DNA from: an uncultured Treponema sp.
GTDB lineage: Bacteria; Spirochaetota; Spirochaetia; Treponematales; Treponemataceae
Length of the DNA: 18,385 bases
Assembly (NCBI GenBank): GCA_947165795.1
Contig: CAMVBP010000014.1
Coordinates: forward strand, 1-18,385
Direction: 5' to 3'
Shown: piece by piece, positions 5,646-14,153 of the stretch
Position numbering within the stretch: position 1 is the stretch's first letter
How the letters are laid out: every line of letters starts with the position of its first letter
Translations under genes and position numbers: made by a program
The notes under the pieces: generated by a model
Databases searched by the model: none
What the model was told of the DNA's origin: nothing
Seen by the model: the letters and a program-made list of their open reading frames with translations, nothing else

Positions 5646-6533
5646 ATGAATTTCTATTACATAAGTTACGCACTGAATTTAGCAGCTCTTTACATGATAG
5701 CCGGCGTTGGCTCCTGCTTTTCCATAAAATCGGGCGATTTAAATATTGGCGGTGAAGGCCAGATTTACATCGGCGGTTTTGTATGTGCCGTAATTCTAAA
5801 TTACTTAAAAGATGTTCCATTGTTACCTGCACTTTTTATTGCAATAATATGTTCCATGCTTGTAGCAGGACTTCTTATGCTTTTCTGCGCTTTCTTAAAG
5901 AAAATAAAAAAGGCTGTAATATTATTAACTTCCTATATTGTTTCTGCGGCAATTATTCCGCTTCTAGACGGATTAATTGCAGGCCCGTTCAGAGGAAACA
6001 GCAGCAATCTTTTATCTACAGAATATATCGCACAGAAATTCAGATTCGGTTCAATTTTAAAACCCGGTCCGCTGAACATAACATTTTTTATTGCAATTAT
6101 TATCTGCATTATCGCAGGCCTTGTAATTTATAAAACTTCTTACGGAAGACAGTTATGCATTTACGGAATCTCCGAAGAATATTCAAAATTTTCAAGCTTT
6201 AATACGACAGCACTTTCGTTTTCGTCTGCATTTACAAGCGGAGCCTTTCATGGACTTTGCGGAGCCTTTGCAATATGCGGAACGTATTTTACCTGCCACA
6301 ACGGATTTTACATTTCTATGGGCTGGAATGCGCTTACGTGCGCGTTAATTGCAAGAAGTAATCCTTTCTTATTATTTCCTTCTTCACTTTTTATGGGCTT
6401 TATGGTTACCTATGCAAACAGATACGCACTTTACAATAATTTTTCTTTTGATATGAGCAGCCTTATTCAATCAATATTTTTATTATTAATTGCTTTCCCG
6501 ATTTTTTCTGAAGGCAAAAAGAGGATAAAATGA
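5646..6533 (+). CDS. ABC importer permease (BPD_transp_2 type), first subunit
   Basis: 295 residues, strongly hydrophobic, with about eight predicted membrane segments. The motif SGDLNIGGEGQIYIGGF (about residues 28-44) is the hallmark of permeases partnered with BMP-type lipoproteins, matching the G-x-NIGxEGQ pattern of the LivH/RbsC/NupP superfamily. A cytoplasmic segment YKTSYGRQLCIYGISEEYSKFSSFN fits the coupling region that meets the ATPase (consensus T-x-G-x-x-ra-G-x-n-xxAA), although the usual Ala pair is lost. It forms the inner-membrane channel with the next gene product. It lies two bases after the ATPase stop and overlaps the next gene by 4 bases (ATGA), showing translational coupling. 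It would correspond to RfuC if the system carries riboflavin; the substrate is not shown by the sequence. Confidence 0.92.
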   Translation: MNFYYISYALNLAALYMIAGVGSCFSIKSGDLNIGGEGQIYIGGFVCAVILNYLKDVPLLPALFIAIICSMLVAGLLMLFCAFLKKIKKAVILLTSYIVSAAIIPLLDGLIAGPFRGNSSNLLSTEYIAQKFRFGSILKPGPLNITFFIAIIICIIAGLVIYKTSYGRQLCIYGISEEYSKFSSFNTTALSFSSAFTSGAFHGLCGAFAICGTYFTCHNGFYISMGWNALTCALIARSNPFLLFPSSLFMGFMVTYANRYALYNNFSFDMSSLIQSIFLLLIAFPIFSEGKKRIK

Positions 6534-7333
6534 TTTTTCATATTCTATCTTTTTCATGTCCTTTATTACTCTGCTCTATGGGCGCACTTTTCAGTGAATT
6601 TGCAGGCTGCCTTGCTTTATTCCTTGACGGCCTGATTATATTTTCTGCCTTTACAACTTATTCATTTACACTGCTTACTCATTCATTTTTACTTGGAACA
6701 ATTTTGTCTTTAACGCTTACATTAATTCTTGTTTTACTATTTGCAATAATTATAGAAAAGTTTAAGGCAAATAAATTTATTGCCGCGCTTGCATTGAATC
6801 TTTTCTTTTCTGCATTAACAAGTTTATTTTCTTCTCTGATTTTTAAAACACGCGGAGTTCTTTCTTCTGAATTATTTAATTTTAATATTGTTCATACAAT
6901 AATCTTTACAATCACAATTTCTATAATTCTTCTTACCCTGGCTGTTCTGTTTTTAAGTTTTACAAAAACCGGATTATATATAAGAATTACAGGAAGCGAC
7001 AGTGACGTTCTTCTTGCAAAGGGAATTTCTCCATCCTTTACAAGAATTCTTTCCTGGGAAATCTCGAGCTTTTTTGCAGCAATTTCCGGTTCCCTGCTTG
7101 CCATGAGGATATGCTGTTTTGTACCAAATATTTCCAGCGGCCGGGGCTGGATGGCTCTTGCAGCAGTTTTTGTAGGAAAGAAAAAACCGCTCCGAACTAT
7201 AATTGCAGTTATAATTTTCTGCGCGGCTGATTTTTTTGCGACCAACATTCAAAATGTTTTTCCTGCAATTCCTTCGTCGTTTTTGATTTCTTTTCCTTAT
7301 TTTGTTGTGCTGCTGCTCGTTCTTGCAAATTAA
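6530..7333 (+). CDS. ABC importer permease (BPD_transp_2 type), second subunit
   Basis: 267 residues with about seven to eight membrane segments, somewhat shorter than the 300-plus typical of the family. Near the N-terminus GALFSEFAGCLALFLDGLI aligns with the usual GELIxERSGxxNxGxEGxM, but the Asn and Glu positions are replaced. Near the C-terminus SSGRGWMALAAVFVGKKKP closely matches the family's SGRGFIALAxxxxGxWxP. A coupling-type loop FTKTGLYIRITGSDSDVLLAKGIS lies between (about 146-169). It starts inside the end of the preceding permease gene (ATGA overlap) and ends two bases before the stop of the convergent TonB-like gene. Heterodimer with the first permease is expected. It would be RfuD if the substrate is riboflavin. 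No terminator is visible after it. Confidence 0.9.
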   Translation: MIFHILSFSCPLLLCSMGALFSEFAGCLALFLDGLIIFSAFTTYSFTLLTHSFLLGTILSLTLTLILVLLFAIIIEKFKANKFIAALALNLFFSALTSLFSSLIFKTRGVLSSELFNFNIVHTIIFTITISIILLTLAVLFLSFTKTGLYIRITGSDSDVLLAKGISPSFTRILSWEISSFFAAISGSLLAMRICCFVPNISSGRGWMALAAVFVGKKKPLRTIIAVIIFCAADFFATNIQNVFPAIPSSFLISFPYFVVLLLVLAN

Positions 7334-7335
7334 AA

Positions 7336-8502
7336 TTATTTCTTTTTTATATGATATTCAAAAGAAGCCTGAGAAGTATTTGGAGCAGCTTCAAAAAGCC
7401 AGGTCTGCAAGGTTTCTTTAATTTCTTTTTTAACAATTTCGCTTAAGATTGAAGCAGGCGAAAAAATAATTGAGGCTTCTGAAATTTGCCCGCCCTGCGT
7501 AACCGTAAAAGAAATAGTGACATCGATATTTGAATTAACCGTTCTGCAGGCTGCCTCGGAAAGATCTATTTTTGGTTCTGCAGGATAAATTAAACAGCGG
7601 AATGAGCCACCTTTCATTTCCATTAAATACTGACCGTTCCCGCTGAGCTTTGCATTTACTGCAGTTTCAGAAGTAACGCCGTTTGCAGCCTGTCCCTGAA
7701 ATTTTGCTTTTGCAATTCCCTGCAGCGCATTTTTAGTATTACTTGAAGCAGAACTTTGCTGTAAACCCGTTGATGTACTTTTACTTTCCTGTTTTTGATT
7801 TTGAGCCTTGTCTGTTGCAGTTCCTGCTGTACCGGCAACTGATGAACCTGCGGTAACAATTGAACCTGAAGTATTATTCTGATTTTCAGGAACATCGGAA
7901 TCATCGTCAAAAATGCTCCAGTCAAATTCTTTTTTTGCCGAAGAAGTTTTTTCGCCAAAATCAATTTCGCCGCTCATATCGCGAGCCGAAGGAACAAAAG
8001 GCTCCGCTGCTATTTTTGATTCTTTTTGAACAGTTTCTGTTTTTGCCTGTGCGGCAGGCTTCTGCTGAGTCGCAGGCTTTTGCTGTGCGGCCGGCTTTGA
8101 CTGAACCTGCTCAGTTTTTGGAGGTGCTTTTTCAACCGGTTTTTCAACAGGCTTTGCAGGAGCAGGCTGTTCAACTGCTATTTGTTCTGCCGGCTGCAAT
8201 GCTGCTTCAGCGGATGCCTGAGTTTCTGCCGATTCTGCACTTTGTGCTGCAGAAGCCGCAAGCGCCGGTGCTGTATCGACTTCAACCTCCTGTAAAGGTG
8301 TTGAAGATAAGATTATTTTTACTTCCTTAAATTCCGGCTCTTTTTCTTTAAATCTAATCAGGCACATGCAAAGAAGAAAAATCAGCCAGAAAAATACAGT
8401 TCCTGCAATTCCGAGAATTTTACTTGTAAAATGAGGAGATGAATCTACTCCAAACAAAGGAGTGCCTTTAAATCTGAACTGCTGTAATGGTAGCCGGCTC
8501 AT
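7336..8502 (-). CDS. TonB/TolA-like energy-transducing protein
   Basis: 388 residues in three parts. A short cytoplasmic N-terminus precedes one membrane helix at about 29-49. A long periplasmic linker of about 70-290 is rich in Ala, Pro, Gln, Lys and Glu (VEKPVEKAPPK, QQKPATQQKPAAQ repeats). A compact C-terminal domain from about 296 includes VTISFTVTQGGQISEASI, which matches the TonB C-terminal pattern (GxVxxxxI). This is the TonB/TolA layout: it links the ExbB/ExbD motor in the inner membrane to outer-membrane partners. Two Cys at 303 and 319 in the C-terminal domain could form a disulfide, as in TolA. It is the last gene of the operon; its ATG follows the exbD stop by two bases, with GGAG inside the exbD end. 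Whether it is a true TonB or a TolA analogue is open. Confidence 0.85.
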   Translation of the reverse strand: MSRLPLQQFRFKGTPLFGVDSSPHFTSKILGIAGTVFFWLIFLLCMCLIRFKEKEPEFKEVKIILSSTPLQEVEVDTAPALAASAAQSAESAETQASAEAALQPAEQIAVEQPAPAKPVEKPVEKAPPKTEQVQSKPAAQQKPATQQKPAAQAKTETVQKESKIAAEPFVPSARDMSGEIDFGEKTSSAKKEFDWSIFDDDSDVPENQNNTSGSIVTAGSSVAGTAGTATDKAQNQKQESKSTSTGLQQSSASSNTKNALQGIAKAKFQGQAANGVTSETAVNAKLSGNGQYLMEMKGGSFRCLIYPAEPKIDLSEAACRTVNSNIDVTISFTVTQGGQISEASIIFSPASILSEIVKKEIKETLQTWLFEAAPNTSQASFEYHIKKK

Positions 8503-8504
8503 TA

Positions 8505-8918
8505 TTATTTCTCCGAAGTCGTCCGCAAATTTATCATACTGTAACCGCTTTCGCGAATAACATCAAAAATAGAAACAACCGTTCCATTTGTTACTTCACT
8601 GTCGGCTTCCAGCGAAACAGGAAATTCTTCTTTCTTAACGTCTCCTGTATCAAAGTTTGATAATTCAGTACCTAAGTCTGCCAGAGTTACCTGCTTGTCA
8701 TTAAAATAAAAATTGCCGTTACTCTGTGCAGTTATTGTGATTCCCTGAACACTTGTACCTTCTGCAGTACGGCTCTGAGGAAGATTCAGTTTTATGCCGG
8801 GTAAAATTGCAAAGGTTGTAGAAACCAGGAAAAATATAATTAACTGAAAAACAACATCCAACATTGGAGTCATATCAACATTGGATCTTATCTGAGCACG
8901 TCTTTTTCGTAATCTCAT
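8505..8918 (-). CDS. exbD: ExbD/TolR-family biopolymer transport protein
   Basis: 137 residues, normal for ExbD (about 140). A basic N-terminus (MRLRKRRAQIRS) is followed by VDMTPMLDVVFQLIIFFLV, the conserved single membrane helix. Asp21 sits in the MLDVVF motif and is the proton-carrying residue of ExbD/TolR. The remainder is a periplasmic domain ending in GYSMINLRTTSEK. With ExbB it forms a proton-motive-force-driven motor that moves the TonB-like protein encoded next. GGAG lies 8 bases before the ATG. It sits 18 bases after exbB and 2 bases before the tonB-like gene. ExbD and TolR are hard to tell apart by sequence; the neighbouring barrel gene makes the Ton-type reading slightly preferable. 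Confidence 0.93.
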   Translation of the reverse strand: MRLRKRRAQIRSNVDMTPMLDVVFQLIIFFLVSTTFAILPGIKLNLPQSRTAEGTSVQGITITAQSNGNFYFNDKQVTLADLGTELSNFDTGDVKKEEFPVSLEADSEVTNGTVVSIFDVIRESGYSMINLRTTSEK

Positions 8919-8936
8919 AAAAACTCCAATTTATAA

Positions 8937-9548
8937 TTATGATACTCTTCCTGTCAGACGCAGTAAAACACTTGTTACGTCCGATTCCATTTCTACAAGT
9001 CTGTGATTTACTCTTGAATTAAAAAAGTTATGGAAAATAACAGCCGGAATAGAAACACAGAGACCTGCAACTGTTGTTACGAGTGCTTCGGCAATTGCTC
9101 CTGCAAGTAAAGATGGATCGCCCATAGTTCCGCCGGAACCAAGAATTCCAAAGGCTTTAATGTTTCCTGTAACAGTTCCCAAAAGTCCAAGCAAGGTAGA
9201 AATATTTGCAATTGTTCCCAAAGGTGTAAGCCAGTGTTCAAGACGTGGAACTACAAAATCCATTTCTGCTTCTACGGCTTCGCGCAAATCCTGTTCCTGA
9301 TAATATCTGCAGTCAACAGCCTTTTTAATAACCTGAGACATTGGAGTGTCCGCCTGAGCACATGCGACGGCACAGGCTTCATAATTTCCGGCGCGAATTG
9401 AACCGTCTAAATCGCTCATAAGTTTTAAATCTTTTTTCTTTATTGTGTAAAAATATACACAGCGTTCAATAATAATAAATGTTGCAAAGATTCCGCAAAA
9501 AATAATCGGAATCATTAATGGTCCGCCAGATTTTAAAGTTTCAATCAT
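8937..9548 (-). CDS. exbB: ExbB/TolQ/MotA-family proton channel protein
   Basis: 203 residues with three membrane helices at about 10-28, 111-133 and 151-175, and a cytoplasmic loop between the first two, the ExbB/TolQ arrangement. Family motifs are plain: LLGLLGTVTGNIKAF (119-133) and AGAIAEALVTTVAGLCVSIPA (149-169), which carry the Thr residues lining the proton path (Thr125/127 and Thr158/159). ExbB forms a pentamer around ExbD helices and powers the TonB-like protein. GAGGTG lies before the ATG. The gene is 21 bases downstream of the beta-barrel gene and 18 bases upstream of exbD, all on one strand, so the motor and its presumed outer-membrane partner are co-transcribed. Confidence 0.95.
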   Translation of the reverse strand: MIETLKSGGPLMIPIIFCGIFATFIIIERCVYFYTIKKKDLKLMSDLDGSIRAGNYEACAVACAQADTPMSQVIKKAVDCRYYQEQDLREAVEAEMDFVVPRLEHWLTPLGTIANISTLLGLLGTVTGNIKAFGILGSGGTMGDPSLLAGAIAEALVTTVAGLCVSIPAVIFHNFFNSRVNHRLVEMESDVTSVLLRLTGRVS

Positions 9549-9569
9549 AATTCACCTCATTTATTCAAA

Positions 9570-11270
9570 TTATAAAAAGAATTTTAAAAGTAAAGAAGCA
9601 GTTCCGCTTCTTCCGATATATTCACCGGCAAAAGTTCTTTTTTCTGCCTTTACCAGCTTTACAATATCGGTTGCATTAAGAACAACTCTAACAGCAGGAG
9701 TTATACCTATAAAACCTTCAAAGTTGATTAATGGTACAGTTAAAGAATTTTCAAAGCTGTATAAGCCCTGTACATCTACTCCCCAGTGTGCATCTTCATC
9801 CTGCAGATTAAGCTGAAGACCAAGAAGCTGAATATTCTCAAGCAGAGGTACATCAAGCCAGTTTGAATGCCAGCTTCCTGAAAGTGTAAAAATTTTATAA
9901 TGATAAGAAAGAGCAAATTCAGTTGTCAAAAGCTGAAGTTCTCTTTTTGAATATCCGTAAACACCGCAGGTTCTGTAATCTTCTGAATAATCAGCTTCCC
10001 AGGTATTATTTCCTAAAGCATTTCTTTTATATTCAACAAAGGCTTTTCCCGTAAAAGATGATTTTAAAGGAACGCACAGATTAAAGTTTCCGTACCAGAA
10101 AGAAGTTTCTTCGGGAATGAATGAAAGAACCGAGAATTTATATTTGTTTTCCAAATCCCAGATAGAATTAGCAAATGACTGCATTCCGCCTTCGGCTCCA
10201 ATAGTAAAGCGGCGGTTTGAAAAATAAACAGGAATTGAATATTCAACGCCGGCATTAAAAGGAACAATTACATTCTGTCCGTTCAGATAGTTTCCGATGA
10301 CTGCCGAAGCGTTTCCATAAATTTTTGATGTATCATTCTGCCACTTTAAGCCTACAGAAAAAATTCCTCTGTGAGACATTCTGGTTTCGTCATTTCCCAA
10401 TATAATCTCTCTTTGAATTTCTGATTCTTCATTTTTAAATTTATTCACATATGCAAAATCTTTTTCCAGACCATACAAATTAGTATTAAACACATACTGG
10501 CCTGAAAGATAAGCAGAAAAATGCTTAAAATAAAAATCAGTAATAAGCTCAGGAGAAGCAGTTAAATAACCCGCCTGATAAAGACATGAAGGAATATTTT
10601 CAATTATTTTCAAATCTGAAGTCTGAGAATATCTGTTATAAAAACTTGAATTCAAGTTTAATTTTACATCAAAATTTTCATTAAGAATAAAACCAAAATC
10701 CGTGCCGAGCTTTATATAATCTTTATTCATGGAAGTAAATAAAGGTGTTTTATTCTGAAAACCTTCTGCATTGGAAATATAATTTCCTTCCAGCTGCATG
10801 TAAAAATTTTCTGTCGCAATTTTTTTATATGCAAGCAGCTTTGTGTCGCGGTCAAAATAATTTCCATTAAGCGACTGACCGACATAACCGTTTGCGCTGC
10901 TATGAGAAAAATCAAGTTTAAATGGCTGAACTCCATTTACTGTATACAAAGAAAAATCGCAGTTGAACAGACACGGAAAACCGCCGCCAACCATTCCCTG
11001 CGCATATAAACTTTTTTGATTTTCTTCTGTAAGCGAAGAAGATAATTCCGTGTCTTCAGGTTTTTCAATTTGAGGAAGCTGCGGTACAATATTTCCGCTT
11101 CCGTCGAATTCAGTTACTCTGTTTTTAAAATCTGGAAGATCGCCCAAATCTACAGAAACAGAATCGTTTCCTATAGTTGTAGAAATATCCGGAAGTTCAA
11201 TGTCCTGTGCAGCAACATTAAAACCGAATATAAATAAAATTATCAAAAAGCTAAAAATATTTTTTTTCAT
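9570..11270 (-). CDS. Exported outer-membrane beta-barrel protein, plug-less TonB-receptor-like
   Basis: 566 residues. A signal peptide (MKKNIFSFLIILFIFGFNVAAQ, cleavage after about residue 21-22) is followed by an acidic, Pro-rich segment of about 65 residues (DIELPDISTTIGNDSVSVDL...PQLPQIEKPEDTEL). From about residue 85 to the end there is continuous alternating polar/aromatic beta-strand sequence separated by turns, closing with ASLLLKFFL; a terminal aromatic strand is typical of outer-membrane barrels. It resembles the barrel part of TonB-dependent receptors, but I see no plug domain of about 130-150 residues. The DSVSVDL stretch near the mature N-terminus could be a TonB-box-like contact (inference). 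It lies between a periplasmic TPR gene and exbB, and GGAG precedes its ATG. The cargo or role is unknown. Confidence 0.8.
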   Translation of the reverse strand: MKKNIFSFLIILFIFGFNVAAQDIELPDISTTIGNDSVSVDLGDLPDFKNRVTEFDGSGNIVPQLPQIEKPEDTELSSSLTEENQKSLYAQGMVGGGFPCLFNCDFSLYTVNGVQPFKLDFSHSSANGYVGQSLNGNYFDRDTKLLAYKKIATENFYMQLEGNYISNAEGFQNKTPLFTSMNKDYIKLGTDFGFILNENFDVKLNLNSSFYNRYSQTSDLKIIENIPSCLYQAGYLTASPELITDFYFKHFSAYLSGQYVFNTNLYGLEKDFAYVNKFKNEESEIQREIILGNDETRMSHRGIFSVGLKWQNDTSKIYGNASAVIGNYLNGQNVIVPFNAGVEYSIPVYFSNRRFTIGAEGGMQSFANSIWDLENKYKFSVLSFIPEETSFWYGNFNLCVPLKSSFTGKAFVEYKRNALGNNTWEADYSEDYRTCGVYGYSKRELQLLTTEFALSYHYKIFTLSGSWHSNWLDVPLLENIQLLGLQLNLQDEDAHWGVDVQGLYSFENSLTVPLINFEGFIGITPAVRVVLNATDIVKLVKAEKRTFAGEYIGRSGTASLLLKFFL

Positions 11271-11283
11271 ATAATCTCCAGTT

Positions 11284-14151
11284 CTATCTTACTATAAAAA
11301 AGTTATCCACCCGCTCTGCATAACGCGACTGAGGATAAAGTTCTTTTAACAAGTCTGCGGTTTCTTTTGCATCGCCTGCAAGTCTTTCATGAACAAAACA
11401 TTCTGTTGCGCTGTAAAGAACCGAAGCCGCACCATTTTCGTCTCCGCAAGTTCTATATAATTTTGCCGCATCCAGATAATATTTTGCGGCGAGAGAATTG
11501 TTCCCGTTTGCCCTGTAATAATCGGCTATGATTTCTGAATTCTGAGCAGCATATTTGCTTTCATTCTTTGAAGTCTGTTTTGGAAGAATTTCCATTGCAA
11601 GTTCGAAAGCATCGTTTGCAGTTATAGGATTCTGCGAATAAAGCTGAACAAGTTCGCTTCCTGCAATTCTTCCTTCCAGAGTTTTTACTCCGCCGTTCTT
11701 TTCATATTCAGTTTTTTTCTCTACAACTTTTGGCGAAGTTCCTTTTACAATTAATTCGAGTTCACTTATCTTTTTTGCAATGTCTGAAGCTTCTGATTCT
11801 TTTGGAAAATCTTTCATCATCTGTTTTGCAAGATCAAGCGCAAGCGAATAATCAGTTTTTGCATAATAAGAATTCAAAAGATTTGTGCTTGCCGAAAATG
11901 AATAAATTCCATTTGGAGAATTCTGCAGAAGTGTTTTACAGAACATTATGCTGCGTTCATACTCACCAATTTTATATGCGCATTCACCTGCATAAAAAAG
12001 TGTCTGCTGGTAATAATCTCCGTTCGGATATTTATAAATATAACTGCTAAAGCGGTTTAATGCAGATTCAAAATCATCGTTCAAATAAAACAATTCTCCG
12101 TTACGGTACATTGCTTCCTGAACAAATGCAGACTTTGGATTTTCTTTAATTAAATTCTGATACTCAATATCTGCTGAACTTATTTTACCCTGACGCTGAT
12201 AAAGTTCTGCAAGAAGCATTTTTATACGTGCATTAAATTCTTCCCTGCCCTTTTCGTATTCAAGAAGAAATTTTTCGGCTTCGGCAAAATCATTAAAATC
12301 GCTGTAAATTTCTGAAAGAAAAATTACGGCATATTCCCTGTCATTTTGAGAGGAAGATTTTTCCAGCATCTTATTTGCATAATAATATGCATTTTTTGAA
12401 TCCTTATTTAAGAGCGCATTTTTTGCCGCATACTCATAGGCCTTTAAAATATTATTTGCCTGCGGAGCTTCAGAAATATAACGAACAAAAGAAGAATAAG
12501 AATCTCTGTTTTCGCCAAGAGAAAATTCAGCAATTCCCTTGTAATAAAAACTCTGCGGAATGAAACCGTTTTTTCCTGACTGATTTTTTATATATGCAGC
12601 AAAGTGATTTTTAGATTTTGTCCATTCGTGCAGATTTATGCAGCACAAGCCTGCAATGTATTCCTTTTCTGAATCATCAGATTTATGAATCTTTTCATAC
12701 GCGGCGGAATATTCACCGCAATAAAAAAGTGCTTTTGCATATTCTGCATAATCTGCTTTTTGGAATGAATTGTCTTCAATTTTTCCATACACTTCGCACG
12801 CCTTTGCGTATTCATTCATTTTACACAGCGCCGAAGCATAAAGATTCTGAACTTCGCTTAAAACCTTATTGTATTCTTTCTGTTCATAATAATAGGCAGA
12901 AAGAATATATTTGCAATTGTAATCCGGATTTTTTACTTTATTATAATAATCCGGGATTTTTGAAAAATATTTTTTCTCTGACCTTAAATTAAAGGCACAG
13001 ATTAAAAGTTCTGTATACACAGAATCACTTATTTCTTCTGAATCTTTTTTTAGAGTTTCCTGAATTTCCTGCAGAAGATTATATGCCTGAAGATAATTTT
13101 TATTTTCAATTAAAATTTTGGCCTTGTAAATTCCTGCAACTTTTGCATTAAGGCTTTTTTCAAAATCATTTTTAATATTGCCAAGATATTCTTCGGCCTT
13201 TGAATAATTTTTGTTTTCAAACTGTTCTATGCCAAGACGAAGATAAAATTCTTCAACGAGCTCTTCTTCATACTGCAATTCTGCAACCGCGCGAGCAAAA
13301 ACTTCATCTGTGCTGTAGCCGACATTATGATTTTCAGAAAGAAGATATGCTTTTTTTAAAGCAACAACTGCAAGCGATCCTGTTGAATTTTCAAACACAA
13401 GCAAATATCTTACGTAAGCATCTTTGTACATATTCATTGATTCATAAGCCTGCGCAACAAACAGACAAAGCTGGTAATAAAAATCTTCTTCAAACGAAGC
13501 CTTTGGAAGAGAATCAAAAAGTACGGTGATTTTTTTGTATTCACCAAGATTATCATAACATGTAAAAAGACAATTCAAAGAACTGTTATATTCAGAAGCC
13601 GAATAATTTTTTCCGTTTGAAATTATAATTTCAAAATATTTTGCAGCATTTTCATAATCTTCAAGATAGAAAAGAGATTTAGCCGTATAAAAAACAGCCT
13701 GATTTTCATATTCAATGTTTTCGTGCGCTAACGCTTTTGAAAGTCTTGAAAAATAAGAAATTGCCTGCACGTAGTCCTTTTGAAAATATTTTGTCTTTCC
13801 AAGAAGAAATGTGCATTTGTAATAAACTTCATTTCCTGTCTGAGCATGCTCCATAGTTTTTTTAAGAAGGATTTCTGCTTCATCATAATTCTGCATATAA
13901 ACCAGAGCTTCGGCTTTGTAAGAAAGAACCTGAGGAATATAAACTGAATCAGGAAATTTTTCCATGAATTCATTTGCAGTAGTTACGGTTCCAGGATAAA
14001 ATTTATTTTTATAAGCTGAATTAACTTCGTTGTATAAGAGGTTTTCATTTTCTATGTAAGATGAATTAAAATCAAAGTTTTCTGAAAATGCATTTTCCAT
14101 ATTTAATAATAAAAACATAGAAAATGCATAAAAAATTTTTTTAGTATTCAT
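11284..14151 (-). CDS. Large periplasmic TPR-repeat protein
   Basis: 955 residues. An N-terminal signal peptide (KKIFYAFSMFLLLNMENAFS, cleavage near residue 23) is followed by tetratricopeptide-like helical repeats over almost the whole length. Examples are YPGTVTTANEFMEKFPDS, KDYVQAISYFSRLSKA, EDYENAAKYFEIIISNG, NKNYSKAEEYLGNIKNDF, DDFESALNRFSSYIYKYPN, KTDYSLALDLAKQMMKDFP and NNSLAAKYYLDAAKLY. Such solenoids are protein-binding scaffolds; in envelope systems related ones include CpoB/YbgF of Tol-Pal. It may bridge the inner-membrane motor and the outer-membrane barrel encoded after it (inference). The start codon is two bases after the upstream gene's stop (TAATTATG) with no clear ribosome binding site, so translation probably depends on coupling. 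The gene ends 13 bases before the barrel gene. Confidence 0.88.
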   Translation of the reverse strand: MNTKKIFYAFSMFLLLNMENAFSENFDFNSSYIENENLLYNEVNSAYKNKFYPGTVTTANEFMEKFPDSVYIPQVLSYKAEALVYMQNYDEAEILLKKTMEHAQTGNEVYYKCTFLLGKTKYFQKDYVQAISYFSRLSKALAHENIEYENQAVFYTAKSLFYLEDYENAAKYFEIIISNGKNYSASEYNSSLNCLFTCYDNLGEYKKITVLFDSLPKASFEEDFYYQLCLFVAQAYESMNMYKDAYVRYLLVFENSTGSLAVVALKKAYLLSENHNVGYSTDEVFARAVAELQYEEELVEEFYLRLGIEQFENKNYSKAEEYLGNIKNDFEKSLNAKVAGIYKAKILIENKNYLQAYNLLQEIQETLKKDSEEISDSVYTELLICAFNLRSEKKYFSKIPDYYNKVKNPDYNCKYILSAYYYEQKEYNKVLSEVQNLYASALCKMNEYAKACEVYGKIEDNSFQKADYAEYAKALFYCGEYSAAYEKIHKSDDSEKEYIAGLCCINLHEWTKSKNHFAAYIKNQSGKNGFIPQSFYYKGIAEFSLGENRDSYSSFVRYISEAPQANNILKAYEYAAKNALLNKDSKNAYYYANKMLEKSSSQNDREYAVIFLSEIYSDFNDFAEAEKFLLEYEKGREEFNARIKMLLAELYQRQGKISSADIEYQNLIKENPKSAFVQEAMYRNGELFYLNDDFESALNRFSSYIYKYPNGDYYQQTLFYAGECAYKIGEYERSIMFCKTLLQNSPNGIYSFSASTNLLNSYYAKTDYSLALDLAKQMMKDFPKESEASDIAKKISELELIVKGTSPKVVEKKTEYEKNGGVKTLEGRIAGSELVQLYSQNPITANDAFELAMEILPKQTSKNESKYAAQNSEIIADYYRANGNNSLAAKYYLDAAKLYRTCGDENGAASVLYSATECFVHERLAGDAKETADLLKELYPQSRYAERVDNFFIVR

Positions 14152-14153
14152 AA

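Noticed and set aside
8041..8110. CRISPR-like or tandem DNA repeat
   Set aside because: The repeats are short codon-level Lys/Pro/Gln/Ala units in the TonB linker, not spaced direct repeats.
7860..8330. 156-codon plus-strand open frame opposite the TonB-like gene
   Set aside because: It is a mirror of the repetitive Ala/Pro/Gln coding sequence on the minus strand, with no ribosome binding site or domain.
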